DNA of 64,000 bases, from the NCBI GenBank assembly GCA_900538575.1, contig UPZA01000012.1, positions 1 through 64,000 on the forward strand. Direction: 5' to 3'. This document shows positions 50,409 to 58,478 of this stretch, piece after piece. Position numbers and translations under genes: made by a program. A model generated the notes under the pieces. It saw nothing but the letters and a program-made list of their open reading frames with translations. It made no database searches and was not told the origin of the DNA. The stretch comes from an uncultured Ruminococcus sp. Its GTDB lineage: Bacteria; Bacillota; Clostridia; Oscillospirales; Ruminococcaceae. Each line of letters opens with the position of its first letter. Position 1 is the first letter of the stretch.

Positions 50409-50633
50409 ATGCCTATTATAGTTAATCTGGATGTTATGATGGCAAAAAGGAAAATTTCTTCCGGTGAACTTGCAGAGAAAATTGGTATTACTCCTGCAAA
50501 TCTTTCTATTTTAAAAAACGGAAAAGCCAAAGCGATCAGATTTTCAACACTGGATAAATTATGTAAGGCTCTCGAATGCCAGCCCGGAGATATACTTGAG
50601 TGGCGTTGTGAAAACAACAATATTAATAAATAA
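50409..50633 (+). CDS. XRE-family helix-turn-helix regulator
   Basis: 74 residues from the ATG at 50409 (RBS CGGAGGTGATTTA); the longer frame upstream overlaps the DUF2975 gene. The HTH is SSGELAEKIGITPANLSILKNGKAKAIRFSTLDKLCKALECQPGDILEW, a YozG-type Cro/CI domain. It is the usual partner of DUF2975 and probably controls its own operon. Confidence 0.9.
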   Translation: MPIIVNLDVMMAKRKISSGELAEKIGITPANLSILKNGKAKAIRFSTLDKLCKALECQPGDILEWRCENNNINK

Positions 50634-50650
50634 ACGGAAGGAGAAATATT

Positions 50651-52174
50651 ATGACGTCTATTGACAGCGAATATACGATTAATGAAAATAAAGGCGAAGT
50701 ATATAAGCCGGATAAAATACAGTTTTCAAAATTGGAGTATGCGTTTTCAATAATTATTTTAATATTATCATTTATTTTCGTCAAATTTGCGGTGTTTAAT
50801 ACTGCCGGATTTATAACAACAGGAGTCTTTGCTTTTATAATAACCTCGGCAATCGCTTTTCTGAAAAAAAACGGCTGTAAATTTTCCGGTTACAGTAAAT
50901 TTTCCGCTGTGGTCCTTTATTTTTTCAGTACGGTTTATTCAATAACCGATAATCGTCTAATCAAAATATTAAATACTGTATTTATGGTTGTAGCGGGAGC
51001 GTATTTTGTATATGCCTCAGCTTTAGGCGCTAAAAAAATTGAGCGTTTTTTGCCCTTTGTGATTATGAAATCAGTTTTTGAATATCCATTTTCACAATTT
51101 GGAAGAGAGATTCATGCTGTTAGAGACACGACGATGAATTTAAGAATTAGCGGTAAAATAAAAACCGTAATTACTGCAATAATCGTTACAATTCCTTTGA
51201 CTTGCTTTGTAGCCGCGCTTCTTATGTCCGCAGACGACGGAGTAAGAAATATTCTTAAAGACGCGTTAAATTTAATAGATCCGGAAAATATAGCAGTTCT
51301 TGTTGTGCAGCTTGCACTTGCTTTTCTATGCGCCTGTTATTTATTTGGCATGCTGTATTCAAATATTCATATTGATAAATCCAGAATGCTTGATGAAAAG
51401 AAATGCGATGAATTTATTACTTCAGTTAGAAAAGTGAAAAATACGGCCGTATGCGCTTCTATTACTCCGATTTGCATACTGTATGTAATTTTTTTCGTTT
51501 CGCAGACAAATTATTTTCTTTATGCATTTTCCGGAAAGCTTCCGACCGGCTATAATTATTCCCAGTATGCAAGGCAAGGTTTTTTCGAGCTTTGTATCAT
51601 AACCGCAATTAATTTACTTGTTATTGCAATCGTTAATGTAATCGCCGAAAGAGAAGGTGGAAATAAGCAGTTTTCGCTTAAAATGTATAATATTGTTCTT
51701 TGTGTTTTTACACTTTTTATGATAGCGGTAGCAATCAGCAAAATGTTTATGTATATATCAAAATTCGGGCTTACAAGGCTAAGAATTTACACTTCGTGGT
51801 TTATGGCGCTCTGTGCTTTTATTTTTATTCTTATTATTATAAAACAATTTAAATTAGATTTCAGATTATCAAAATGGAGTACTGTAATTTTTACTGTAAT
51901 GTTTGGTATTTTATGCTTTTCACGTCCTGATTTTGTCGTAGCAAAATATAATATTGCAATGTACGAATCGGGAGAGCTTGAGGAACTGGATATTTATCAG
52001 CTTACCGGAATGTCGGATGATTCTTGGGAGGTTCTGCTCGAAAGCGACTGCTTTAACGTTGAAAATAGAAAAGATTTTGAAGGTATAGCTGAATTGAAAA
52101 AGCGTGAGCTTAAAGACGATTCATATGAAAGACTTAATATATCGTCTTTAAAAGTCCTGAGCTTTTTAGATTAA
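50651..52174 (+). CDS. DUF4173/DUF4153 polytopic membrane protein
   Basis: 507 residues with about 12 membrane helices (about 30-440). PFSQFGREIHAV and QARQG-like YSQYARQGFFELC are the family blocks. The cytosolic end (about 455-507) has LDIYQLTGMSDDSWEVLLE. It is found in Firmicutes operons with DUF2975/XRE pairs; no activity is known. RBS GGAAGGAGAAATATT, 17 bases after the XRE gene. Confidence 0.82.
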   Translation: MTSIDSEYTINENKGEVYKPDKIQFSKLEYAFSIIILILSFIFVKFAVFNTAGFITTGVFAFIITSAIAFLKKNGCKFSGYSKFSAVVLYFFSTVYSITDNRLIKILNTVFMVVAGAYFVYASALGAKKIERFLPFVIMKSVFEYPFSQFGREIHAVRDTTMNLRISGKIKTVITAIIVTIPLTCFVAALLMSADDGVRNILKDALNLIDPENIAVLVVQLALAFLCACYLFGMLYSNIHIDKSRMLDEKKCDEFITSVRKVKNTAVCASITPICILYVIFFVSQTNYFLYAFSGKLPTGYNYSQYARQGFFELCIITAINLLVIAIVNVIAEREGGNKQFSLKMYNIVLCVFTLFMIAVAISKMFMYISKFGLTRLRIYTSWFMALCAFIFILIIIKQFKLDFRLSKWSTVIFTVMFGILCFSRPDFVVAKYNIAMYESGELEELDIYQLTGMSDDSWEVLLESDCFNVENRKDFEGIAELKKRELKDDSYERLNISSLKVLSFLD

Positions 52175-52175
52175 A

Positions 52176-52220
52176 AAATCCTGCGTTTTCCTTTATATGG
52201 GAAACGCAGGATTTAAATTT
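52176..52220 (+). terminator. Intrinsic terminator
   Basis: A 16-bp stem AAATCCTGCGTTTTCC/GGGAAACGCAGGATTT with one G-U pair and a seven-base loop, then AAATTTTTAAA. It starts in the stop-codon region of the DUF4173 gene. Confidence 0.85.
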
Positions 52221-52269
52221 TTAAACAGCAGCTGACAACGATAATTCGATTGTATTTACAAAGTATATG

Positions 52270-53169
52270 TTAATTTTTACCCTTGATAACTATAACTCCG
52301 ATACCTATTCCGGAGCAGTTGTCTCCCACAGGTATGGTAATAACCGGAGGTTTAATTACTGTACAATTTGTTGTAGTAGTTATTGTGGTTGTTGTAACTA
52401 TATCCGTAACCGGGATAACAGTAGTTATAGTTGTAGACGTAATAGTCTCCGGAACGTCGGTTGTTTTAATAGTCGTAAAAATTTCATCCGGCTTTTCATC
52501 GTCTGCTTTTGCAGTAGTGGTTACCGACGTTTCTGCCGGAGATGTTGTTTTTACAGCAGTAGTTGTAGTTTTTACAGTTGTAGACGTATGTACCGCAGTG
52601 GTTACAGGGGCGGTTGTAACGGGCGTTTCGCCCGGAAGGTAAGATCCTTCATATAATTGGTCGGACGCAGCAAATAATTGAGTCCAGTAATACATTCCGT
52701 TTTGGAAAGTAACTCCTACGCCTATGTAATCCACATTTTTATTCAGAATATTCGAACGGTGTCCTGAGGAATTCATCCATGCGTTCATTACGCTTTCCGG
52801 ATTTTTTTGTCCATACGCTATATTTTCACCGGCCGTTCGATAGGAAATTCCAAGCTCGGTCATAGCGGTAAAGAAGCTTGAACCGTCAGGTCTTGTATGT
52901 GAAAAGCTTTTCGGTAATTCGCCTGATCTTATTAGCGCCGCTTCGCTTAGCAGCGGAGAAAAACGGAGAGGATTCAGTCCGTTAGACTTACGCTCCTTAT
53001 TTACAAGAACAGCTACCTGTTGAGCATATTCTTTTAAATTTGCGTCGGCATAGGAAAGCGCGGCTGTTTCATGTTCGTCATTTGGCTTATTTACTGCATT
53101 TACACTGAACACAGTACCGGATATAAGCGTAAACATTGCTATTACAGAAATAATTTTCTTCATTTTCAT
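52270..53169 (-). CDS. Secreted CAP/SCP-domain protein with Thr-rich tail
   Basis: 299 residues from the ATG at 53169 (RBS GGAGGGAATAGTA). Signal peptide about 1-25. The CAP domain (about 40-165) shows VAVLVNKERKSNGLNPLRFSPLLSEAA, SHTRPDGSSF, AGENIAYGQ, MNAWMNSSGHRSNILN and YIGVGVTF. The Ca/metal-site His residues in SHTRP and SGHRSN are present. The tail (about 185-280) is nearly all Thr with Val/Pro/Ala, a probable wall-spanning or glycosylated linker. No sortase motif is seen at the end. CAP proteins are secreted and of varied or unknown function. Confidence 0.87.
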   Translation of the reverse strand: MKMKKIISVIAMFTLISGTVFSVNAVNKPNDEHETAALSYADANLKEYAQQVAVLVNKERKSNGLNPLRFSPLLSEAALIRSGELPKSFSHTRPDGSSFFTAMTELGISYRTAGENIAYGQKNPESVMNAWMNSSGHRSNILNKNVDYIGVGVTFQNGMYYWTQLFAASDQLYEGSYLPGETPVTTAPVTTAVHTSTTVKTTTTAVKTTSPAETSVTTTAKADDEKPDEIFTTIKTTDVPETITSTTITTVIPVTDIVTTTTITTTTNCTVIKPPVITIPVGDNCSGIGIGVIVIKGKN

Positions 53170-53213
53170 TACTATTCCCTCCATATGTAATGATTAATTT
53201 TGTGTGTACAATT

Positions 53214-53242
53214 ACTATAACATGTTTATTGATACGAAACAA
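53214..53242 (-). promoter_or_regulatory. Promoter of CAP-domain gene
   Basis: On the minus strand TTGTTT (53242-53237), a 17-base spacer and TATAGT (53219-53214). About 45 bases upstream of the start at 53169. Confidence 0.6.
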
Positions 53243-53292
53243 TGCAAAATTTCTGTAAAATTTTCTGCCAATATATCCGGAGGACAAAATAA

Positions 53293-53325
53293 TAAAGAAG
53301 CCCGAAATTTCGGACTTCTTTATTT
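53293..53325 (-). terminator. Terminator of dockerin gene
   Basis: AAAGAAG-C-CCGAAA and TTTCGG-A-CTTCTTT pair except for one mismatch (53293-53321). On the minus strand TTTATTATTTTG follows, so it serves the dockerin protein gene. Confidence 0.7.
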
Positions 53326-53402
53326 ATAAATAAAAAACTTATTGACAAAAATTAAAAAAATTTCAAAGCCTGCATTCTTATTTAACTAATTCTTAACAAA
53401 GA

Positions 53403-54050
53403 TTAAAAATGATCTATAACCTGTAGAACATAATTTGTAATTGCCTGTACATCTTCATTATTAAGCAGAGGATTACCGTTTGCGTCATAGTCTAATTTAG
53501 TATTTGCCGCAAGGTAAGCGTCTTCATTTACTAAAGGATACTTTTCAGGATCTGTAAGGTATTTATTAAGAATAACTATATCAGTTGAATTTACATATCC
53601 GTCCTGATCCACATCACCTACCAGAACAGCATTCAACGTGATTGAATTTGGGTTAATATTTACATTATTACTGTTTCTTATGGTCGCACTGTATGAAATT
53701 TCATTGAAAATGTTTGAAACTGAATTAGGCGTATAGAAATCAGTTGTAATTGCGATTCCGCTTTGAATTGCATTTCCAAGATATGTACCTTGAATTTTAT
53801 CATTATTTGATGAAACAAAATAACCGTTATTTAGAAGAGGGGTTTTATTACTTGGATTTGCAATTATGCTTGAGGAATAGTTCATTACGTAATCAATATA
53901 AGTGATGTTATCGGCGGAATTAACGTTGTGGAAAACTCTGTAGGTTTTCATCATTTCTGAATCTGCGTTTGCTGTAAATAAAGAGCAAAGAGAGATTGCG
54001 GAAACAGTGACGGCAGTTAGAGTTGCCATGAATTTTTTTGCTTTTTTCAT
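53403..54050 (-). CDS. Secreted dockerin-type protein
   Basis: 215 residues. Signal peptide about 1-29 (MKKAKKFMATLTAVTVSAISL then cleavage near ANADS). A unique domain of about 110 residues, rich in Asn/Ser/Tyr, follows (about 30-140). A type I dockerin ends the protein: repeat 1 GDVDQDGYVNSTDIVILNKYL has the Asp/Asn calcium pattern; repeat 2 KLDYDANGNPLLNNEDVQAITNYVL does too. Dockerins plug enzymes or structural proteins into scaffoldin cohesins, so this protein is probably part of a cellulosome or cell-surface complex. The central domain is not recognised and may bind a glycan. Confidence 0.88.
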   Translation of the reverse strand: MKKAKKFMATLTAVTVSAISLCSLFTANADSEMMKTYRVFHNVNSADNITYIDYVMNYSSSIIANPSNKTPLLNNGYFVSSNNDKIQGTYLGNAIQSGIAITTDFYTPNSVSNIFNEISYSATIRNSNNVNINPNSITLNAVLVGDVDQDGYVNSTDIVILNKYLTDPEKYPLVNEDAYLAANTKLDYDANGNPLLNNEDVQAITNYVLQVIDHF

Positions 54051-54083
54051 AATATTTCTCCTTTTACTTTTTTATTTAAAATC

Positions 54084-54095
54084 CACTAATTAGTG
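54084..54095. promoter_or_regulatory. Perfect 12-bp palindrome upstream of dockerin gene
   Basis: CACTAATTAGTG lies 34-45 bases upstream of the dockerin gene start. It could be a dimeric repressor site, overlapping the leader region. It may be a chance event in AT-rich DNA. Confidence 0.3.
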
Positions 54096-54280
54096 AATTT
54101 TTAAACTAATATATATGTTTTACTTTATAACTATATAAATTATATTCCAAAAAAAGACAAAGGTCAAGTATTTCACAAAAAGTTCATAAAAAGTTTACAA
54201 TTATTTTACTTTATTTTCCAAATTAAAATAAATTATGTTTATTTAGAAAGTCAGCAAAGCGAGAACTTCACTGCTTAATG

Positions 54281-54634
54281 TCATTCCGTTAGTTTAAAAC
54301 TTATATTAATCAGAGTTTTAATCTTTTCATAATCGACGCTTCCGTCTAAAGCGACAGAAATCCAAAATTTTTTATTCATATGATATCCCGGATAAATTCC
54401 TGTTTCCATTTTAAAGGATTCAATCATAAGGGGATCGCATTTAACGTTTAAAATCTCAATTTCACTATTTTCTGATAAACCAAGTTTTTTCTTTGAAACA
54501 TTCATAACTAAGGCAAACCATTTTTTATTGGCATTATGTCGAAAAACCGCATAACTAGGAAATTTCAACCAAGGAAATTCACTGTTCACATTGTAGGTTT
54601 CACAAATATAATTTTCTAATTCTTTTCTATTCAT
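54281..54634 (-). CDS. MmcQ/YjbR family protein
   Basis: 117 residues. FPWLKFPSYAVFRHNANKKWFALVMNVSKKKLG and KMETGIYPGYHMNKKFWISVALDGSVDYEKIKTLINISFKLT match the YjbR fold, with the double-wing DNA-binding-like surface. The family is sometimes called a DNA-binding protein, but the role is not proven. No nearby partner. Confidence 0.88.
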   Translation of the reverse strand: MNRKELENYICETYNVNSEFPWLKFPSYAVFRHNANKKWFALVMNVSKKKLGLSENSEIEILNVKCDPLMIESFKMETGIYPGYHMNKKFWISVALDGSVDYEKIKTLINISFKLTE

Positions 54635-54728
54635 TCTAAACCGCCTTTAATCAGTTTTGGTATAATATACATTTTTTCTAATTATATCATGTCAGTCAAT
54701 TAATTCCGGAGTAATTTAAAGTATAAAC

Positions 54729-54760
54729 AAAATCCCAACGATAGAAACGTTGGGATTTTT
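54729..54760. terminator. Bidirectional terminator beside left inversion site
   Basis: A 12-bp perfect stem AAAATCCCAACG/CGTTGGGATTTT (54729-54740, 54748-54759) with a seven-base loop and T-runs on both strands. It sits four bases outside the left inverted site and would stop transcription leaving the invertible segment on that side. Confidence 0.88.
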
Positions 54761-54763
54761 AAC

Positions 54764-54790
54764 TTTCTCAAAGTTTCCCCCTTTGAGAAA
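54764..54790 (+). repeat. Left recombination site of invertible segment
   Basis: TTTCTCAAAG, spacer TTTCCCC, CTTTGAGAAA: 10-bp inverted arms around a 7-bp asymmetric spacer, the plan of a tyrosine-recombinase core site. The right copy at 56159 has the exact reverse-complement spacer; allowing for orientation the two sites agree at 26 of 27 positions. Confidence 0.85.
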
Positions 54791-54808
54791 AACAAGTTTC
54801 AATTAATT

Positions 54809-54838
54809 TTGACATGACTTTGTTTTTTATTATATCAT
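54809..54838 (+). promoter_or_regulatory. Promoter P1 inside invertible segment
   Basis: TTGACA (54809-54814) with TATCAT (54833-54838) at 18 bases, or TATATC at 16. It reads rightwards, towards the recombinase and the capsule operon in the present orientation. Confidence 0.55.
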
Positions 54839-54913
54839 TTAAAACAGATTACTACAATAATTAATATAGCTTTTTTTATTTTTTTATGAAAATTTCATCT
54901 TTTTTTACCAATT

Positions 54914-54942
54914 TTTACATTTATTATGAAATTCTTTATACA
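54914..54942 (+). promoter_or_regulatory. Promoter P2 inside invertible segment
   Basis: TTTACA (54914-54919) and TATACA (54937-54942) have a 17-base spacer and also read towards the recombinase, whose start is 60 bases further on. Confidence 0.45.
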
Positions 54943-55002
54943 GAATAACAATAAAAGGATTTTGATTCGTCAAAAACATCGTCAAATTAGGAGGATTAAA
55001 AA

Positions 55003-56088
55003 ATGCCAAAAAAAGAATCAAATATTTATCACAGAAATGATGGCCGCTGGGAGGGACGGTTTCATATAAGCGGTACTAAAAAATATAAATCTGTTTATGG
55101 AAAAACTTATAGCGAAGCCAAGGAAAAGCTTCATAAATTACAATGTGAAAATTCAATTTCAGAAAGTAAATGCCGCTTATCATTTAATGATATAGCGCAG
55201 AAATGGTTCGCTTATGAAAAATCAAAAGTAAAAGCAAGTACTCTATGCTGCTATAAAAACAAGCTTGATAATCATATTATGCCTTTTTTCTCAATTAAAA
55301 AGTATACGGATGTCAGCGTCGATGTAGTTGAAAAATTCAAAAAGCAAAAATTATTTGAAGGCTTTTCTTCAAAATATGTTTCTGATATGACTGTAATTAT
55401 AAAAAGTATTGCTAAATGGGCAAATAAGATATACGGATATGCAAATAAGCTTTCATCTGTTGAATTGCCTAAGGCTAAAAGAAAGAAGCCTGATTTGCTT
55501 TCCGAAAGGGAACAGGCCGTTCTTCAGAATTATCTTTTCAATAGGTCTGATAATACTTCGCTGGGTATTCTTTTGAGCGCTTTTACCGGTATACGTATCG
55601 GTGAGCTTTGCGCGTTAAAATGGAATGATATTGATCTGGAAAACAAGATTTTGCATATTAATAAAACTGTACAAAGAATTAGCGCTCAAAGCGTTACAGA
55701 AAAAAGTAAAACCGTGGTCAATATTTCAGCTCCTAAAACCGAATACTCAGTACGTGATATTCCTATACCCGAGTTTTTGATAGAAAAATTAAAATCTAAT
55801 TACAGTTCTGACGAAAAATATCTTTTATCGGGAACATGCAAGCTTGTTGAACCGAGATGTCTTTCCTATAGATTTAAGAGTATTCTTAAAAAAGTAAATT
55901 TGCCTTCAATTAAATTTCATTCACTACGGCATACCTTCGCAACAAATTGCTTGCAGCAGAATTTTGATATTAAAACTTTGTCCGAAATTCTTGGACATAG
56001 TGACGTTTCAACTACAATGAAAATTTATGTTCATTCATCTATGGAAAGAAAATGCGCTTGTATGAGTATGCTGAAGCTTGCCGTATAA
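55003..56088 (+). CDS. Tyrosine recombinase (self-inverting switch recombinase)
   Basis: 361 residues. The N-terminal arm-binding domain (about 1-50: NIYHRNDGRWEGRFHISGTKKYKSVYGKT) is of the AP2-like integrase type. The core-binding SAM-like domain (about 60-160) follows. The catalytic domain (about 165-355) contains all active residues: Arg in FTGIRIGELCALKW, Lys in SAPKTEYSVRDI, His-x-x-Arg in FHSLRHTFATNC, His in LGHSDVSTT and Tyr in MKIYVHSS. It lies between two inverted 27-bp sites, so it most likely inverts the segment that contains itself rather than integrating a phage. No excisionase, phage or conjugation genes are adjacent. RBS TTAGGAGGATTAAAAA is strong. Confidence 0.9.
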   Translation: MPKKESNIYHRNDGRWEGRFHISGTKKYKSVYGKTYSEAKEKLHKLQCENSISESKCRLSFNDIAQKWFAYEKSKVKASTLCCYKNKLDNHIMPFFSIKKYTDVSVDVVEKFKKQKLFEGFSSKYVSDMTVIIKSIAKWANKIYGYANKLSSVELPKAKRKKPDLLSEREQAVLQNYLFNRSDNTSLGILLSAFTGIRIGELCALKWNDIDLENKILHINKTVQRISAQSVTEKSKTVVNISAPKTEYSVRDIPIPEFLIEKLKSNYSSDEKYLLSGTCKLVEPRCLSYRFKSILKKVNLPSIKFHSLRHTFATNCLQQNFDIKTLSEILGHSDVSTTMKIYVHSSMERKCACMSMLKLAV

Positions 56089-56158
56089 ATATTTGCTTCG
56101 TCAGTTTTTTTGTCTGCCTTTATTTATAACTCTGATTTTCCGGGTATTTTAAGAGTTC

Positions 56159-56185
56159 TTTCTCAAAAGGGGAAACTTTGAGAAA
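56159..56185 (-). repeat. Right recombination site of invertible segment
   Basis: On the plus strand TTTCTCAAAA, spacer GGGGAAA, CTTTGAGAAA. The spacer is the exact reverse complement of the left site's TTTCCCC, so the pair is in inverted orientation about 1.4 kb apart. One arm base differs (A for G). A possible -35 box (TTGAGA, 56178-56183) lies in the symmetric arm and could, with TATACA 16 bases later, give the capsule operon a weak constitutive promoter. Confidence 0.85.
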
Positions 56186-56268
56186 ACACAAAACGGATAT
56201 ATACATAGTATACCTCATACTGTGAATTTATACGAATCATTTAATAAAGAAAGGGAAGATTTAATTCC

Positions 56269-57798
56269 ATGAATAAAAAATTTACTTTAAAAGACCTTAT
56301 ATACCTACTTTTCGGCAGAATACCGTATCTTATTATTGCAGCTATTATCTGTGCAGGCTGCTTGTTTTCAGTATCAAAATTTATGATAGCGCCTAAATAT
56401 CAGTCAAACGTTTCGTTGTATGTTAAAAACAGCAATAATAGCGCTGATTCTCTATCGCAGGGAGTAAACGCAAACGATTTGAATGTTTCTAAGTCTCTGG
56501 TTGAAACTTATATTGTTATTCTAAATAATGATATTGTAATGGACGAAATAAGTAAAAAGCTTCTTGAAAATCATTCGGCCGACGATCTTTCTGATTATTT
56601 TGAAATAAAAAACGGACAAATAACAAATAAGAGTCTTAAAAGCTGCTTTTCAATGTCGGCAGCCAATGAAACAGAAGTATTGAATATTACTGCGACTACT
56701 AAAAATGCCAAGCTTTCACAGGAGCTTTGCAGTATTATGGCCGATGTTGCGCCGAGTTTCCTGATTCGCGTAGTAGGTACGGGGTCGGTTGAAAAAATAG
56801 GCGACGCTAAATTATATGAAGAGAAGGTATCTCCGAATGTAATAAAAAATACCGTTTTCGGTGGCATTGCAGGATTTTTGATAGCTGTTTTTATAGTATT
56901 GATGATTGACTTTTTTGATAATTCCATTAAAGATACTACCGAACTCCAGGAACGTTTTCAAAAACCGATTTTAGGAGAAATTGCTCATATCGGGGGCAAA
57001 ACAAAAAAGAAGGACATAGGCAAATCAAGCGATAGAAAAACTAAGCTTATTTATAATAATAAAATCCCATTCAGCGTGGTTGAAAATTATAAATCAATGC
57101 GTACAAATGTAATGTTTTCATTATCTACAGAAGAAAACAGAATTCTGGCGATAACAAGCTCAATGCCGTCCGAGGGAAAGTCCGTTACTATAGCAAACCT
57201 TGCTGTTACCATGGCGGAAGCCGATAAAAAGGTTCTGCTTGTTGACGCTGATATGAGAAAGCCTGTGCAGCACAAAAATTTCAATCTTCAAAATAGAAAA
57301 GGTCTTTCAACCATACTTTCACGCGAATCGGCTTTTAAGGATTGTGTTCACCGAAGCGTTATAAAAAATCTTGATATTCTGACTTCGGGAGTTATTCCTC
57401 CGAATCCGTCGGAACTCTTGGCGTCGAAAAAAATGCGTGAGATGACTGAAAAAATCAAATCCGAATATGATTACATATTAATAGATACACCGCCGATCCT
57501 GCAAATGACAGACGTTATCGGTCTGTCGGATATTATTGCCGGAGTTGCCGTTGTTTTGTCATATGGAAGTACAAGCTATTATGAAATTCAAGAGGTTCAG
57601 AAAAAGCTTCAGCTTGGTAATTGTAAGCTAACCGGTTTTATACTGAATGATATTTCCGTGAGTTCAGGTAAGGGTTACGGATATAAGTACGGCTATAAAT
57701 ATGGTTACAAATACGGCTACAAATACAGGTACTATGCGCAGAATTACAGATATGAACAGACAAAAGCGGAAACGGAGGAAGATGAAAAGCAATGCTGA
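56269..57798 (+). CDS. Wzc-like polysaccharide co-polymerase/tyrosine autokinase
   Basis: 509 residues. The Wzz chain-length domain (about 1-220) is anchored by two helices (about 17-37 and 192-214) with the PNVIKNTVFGGIAGFLIAV proline box. The BY-kinase domain (about 265-480) has Walker A SSMPSEGKSVTIAN, Walker A' VLLVDADMRKP and Walker B YILIDTPP. The C-terminal tyrosine cluster (KGYGYKYGYKYGYKYGYKYRYY) is the autophosphorylation site. In Gram-positive bacteria these are usually two proteins (CapA/CapB); here they are fused as in Gram-negative Wzc. It controls polymer length and export with the phosphatase next door. First gene of the capsule operon, RBS AAAGGGAAGATTTAATTCC. Confidence 0.93.
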   Translation: MNKKFTLKDLIYLLFGRIPYLIIAAIICAGCLFSVSKFMIAPKYQSNVSLYVKNSNNSADSLSQGVNANDLNVSKSLVETYIVILNNDIVMDEISKKLLENHSADDLSDYFEIKNGQITNKSLKSCFSMSAANETEVLNITATTKNAKLSQELCSIMADVAPSFLIRVVGTGSVEKIGDAKLYEEKVSPNVIKNTVFGGIAGFLIAVFIVLMIDFFDNSIKDTTELQERFQKPILGEIAHIGGKTKKKDIGKSSDRKTKLIYNNKIPFSVVENYKSMRTNVMFSLSTEENRILAITSSMPSEGKSVTIANLAVTMAEADKKVLLVDADMRKPVQHKNFNLQNRKGLSTILSRESAFKDCVHRSVIKNLDILTSGVIPPNPSELLASKKMREMTEKIKSEYDYILIDTPPILQMTDVIGLSDIIAGVAVVLSYGSTSYYEIQEVQKKLQLGNCKLTGFILNDISVSSGKGYGYKYGYKYGYKYGYKYRYYAQNYRYEQTKAETEEDEKQC

Positions 57799-58478
57799 CT
57801 GATTATCATTGCCACATACTTCCTAAAATGGACGACGGTTCAGAGTCTGTGGAAATGTCAATAAAAATGCTTGAAATGATGAAATTACAGGGTGTGGATA
57901 GGATTATTGCAACTCCGCATTTTTATGCTCACAGGGAAAGAAGTGTAGAACGTTTTCTTGAGAGGAGGCGGAAATGCTGCGAAAGTCTGATGTTAAAAGG
58001 TCCGTTGATAACTAATATTTTATTAGGAGCAGAAATTGCCGTTGAAAAGGATATATCCGATCTGGACAATATTGAAAGACTGGCAATACAGGGAACGAAA
58101 TTAATTCTTTTTGAACTGCCGTATAAGGCTTTTTCTGATTGGATGATTGAGGAAATCGAAAATATTTCATCGGAGCATAAATTGATTCCTATTATTGCTC
58201 ATGTTCACCGTTATTTACCATATTACACTAAAGATGATTACGAAAAAGTACTTAAAGCCGACGCGATATTTCAGGTGAATGCTGAAGCCTTCGGCAATTT
58301 CAGAGAATTCAGGTTTGTAAAGAAGCTTATCAAAAATGAGTTTCCATTAGTATTGGGAAGCGATGCGCATAATGTAACGGATCGAAAGCCGGATTATGAT
58401 TTAATTATGAAAAAATCCGATAGGAAAATAATAGAAAACTCAAATGAGATACTTGAGAAAAGTAAAAGGGTGATATGA
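57792..58478 (+). CDS. PHP-family tyrosine phosphatase (CpsB/CapC/YwqE)
   Basis: 228 residues. The metal-binding PHP motifs are DYHCHILPKMDDGSES at the start, IATPHFY, GAEIAVEKD, IIAHVHRYLPY and LGSDAHN near the end. It removes phosphate from the tyrosine tail of the BY-kinase encoded just before, and the cycle controls polymer synthesis. It starts seven bases inside the kinase gene and overlaps the next gene by four bases. Confidence 0.93.
   Translation: MLTDYHCHILPKMDDGSESVEMSIKMLEMMKLQGVDRIIATPHFYAHRERSVERFLERRRKCCESLMLKGPLITNILLGAEIAVEKDISDLDNIERLAIQGTKLILFELPYKAFSDWMIEEIENISSEHKLIPIIAHVHRYLPYYTKDDYEKVLKADAIFQVNAEAFGNFREFRFVKKLIKNEFPLVLGSDAHNVTDRKPDYDLIMKKSDRKIIENSNEILEKSKRVI

Noticed and set aside
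55003..56088. Phage or conjugative-element integrase
   Set aside because: No phage, excisionase, relaxase or att-like direct repeats are nearby. The flanking sites are inverted, which gives inversion and not excision.
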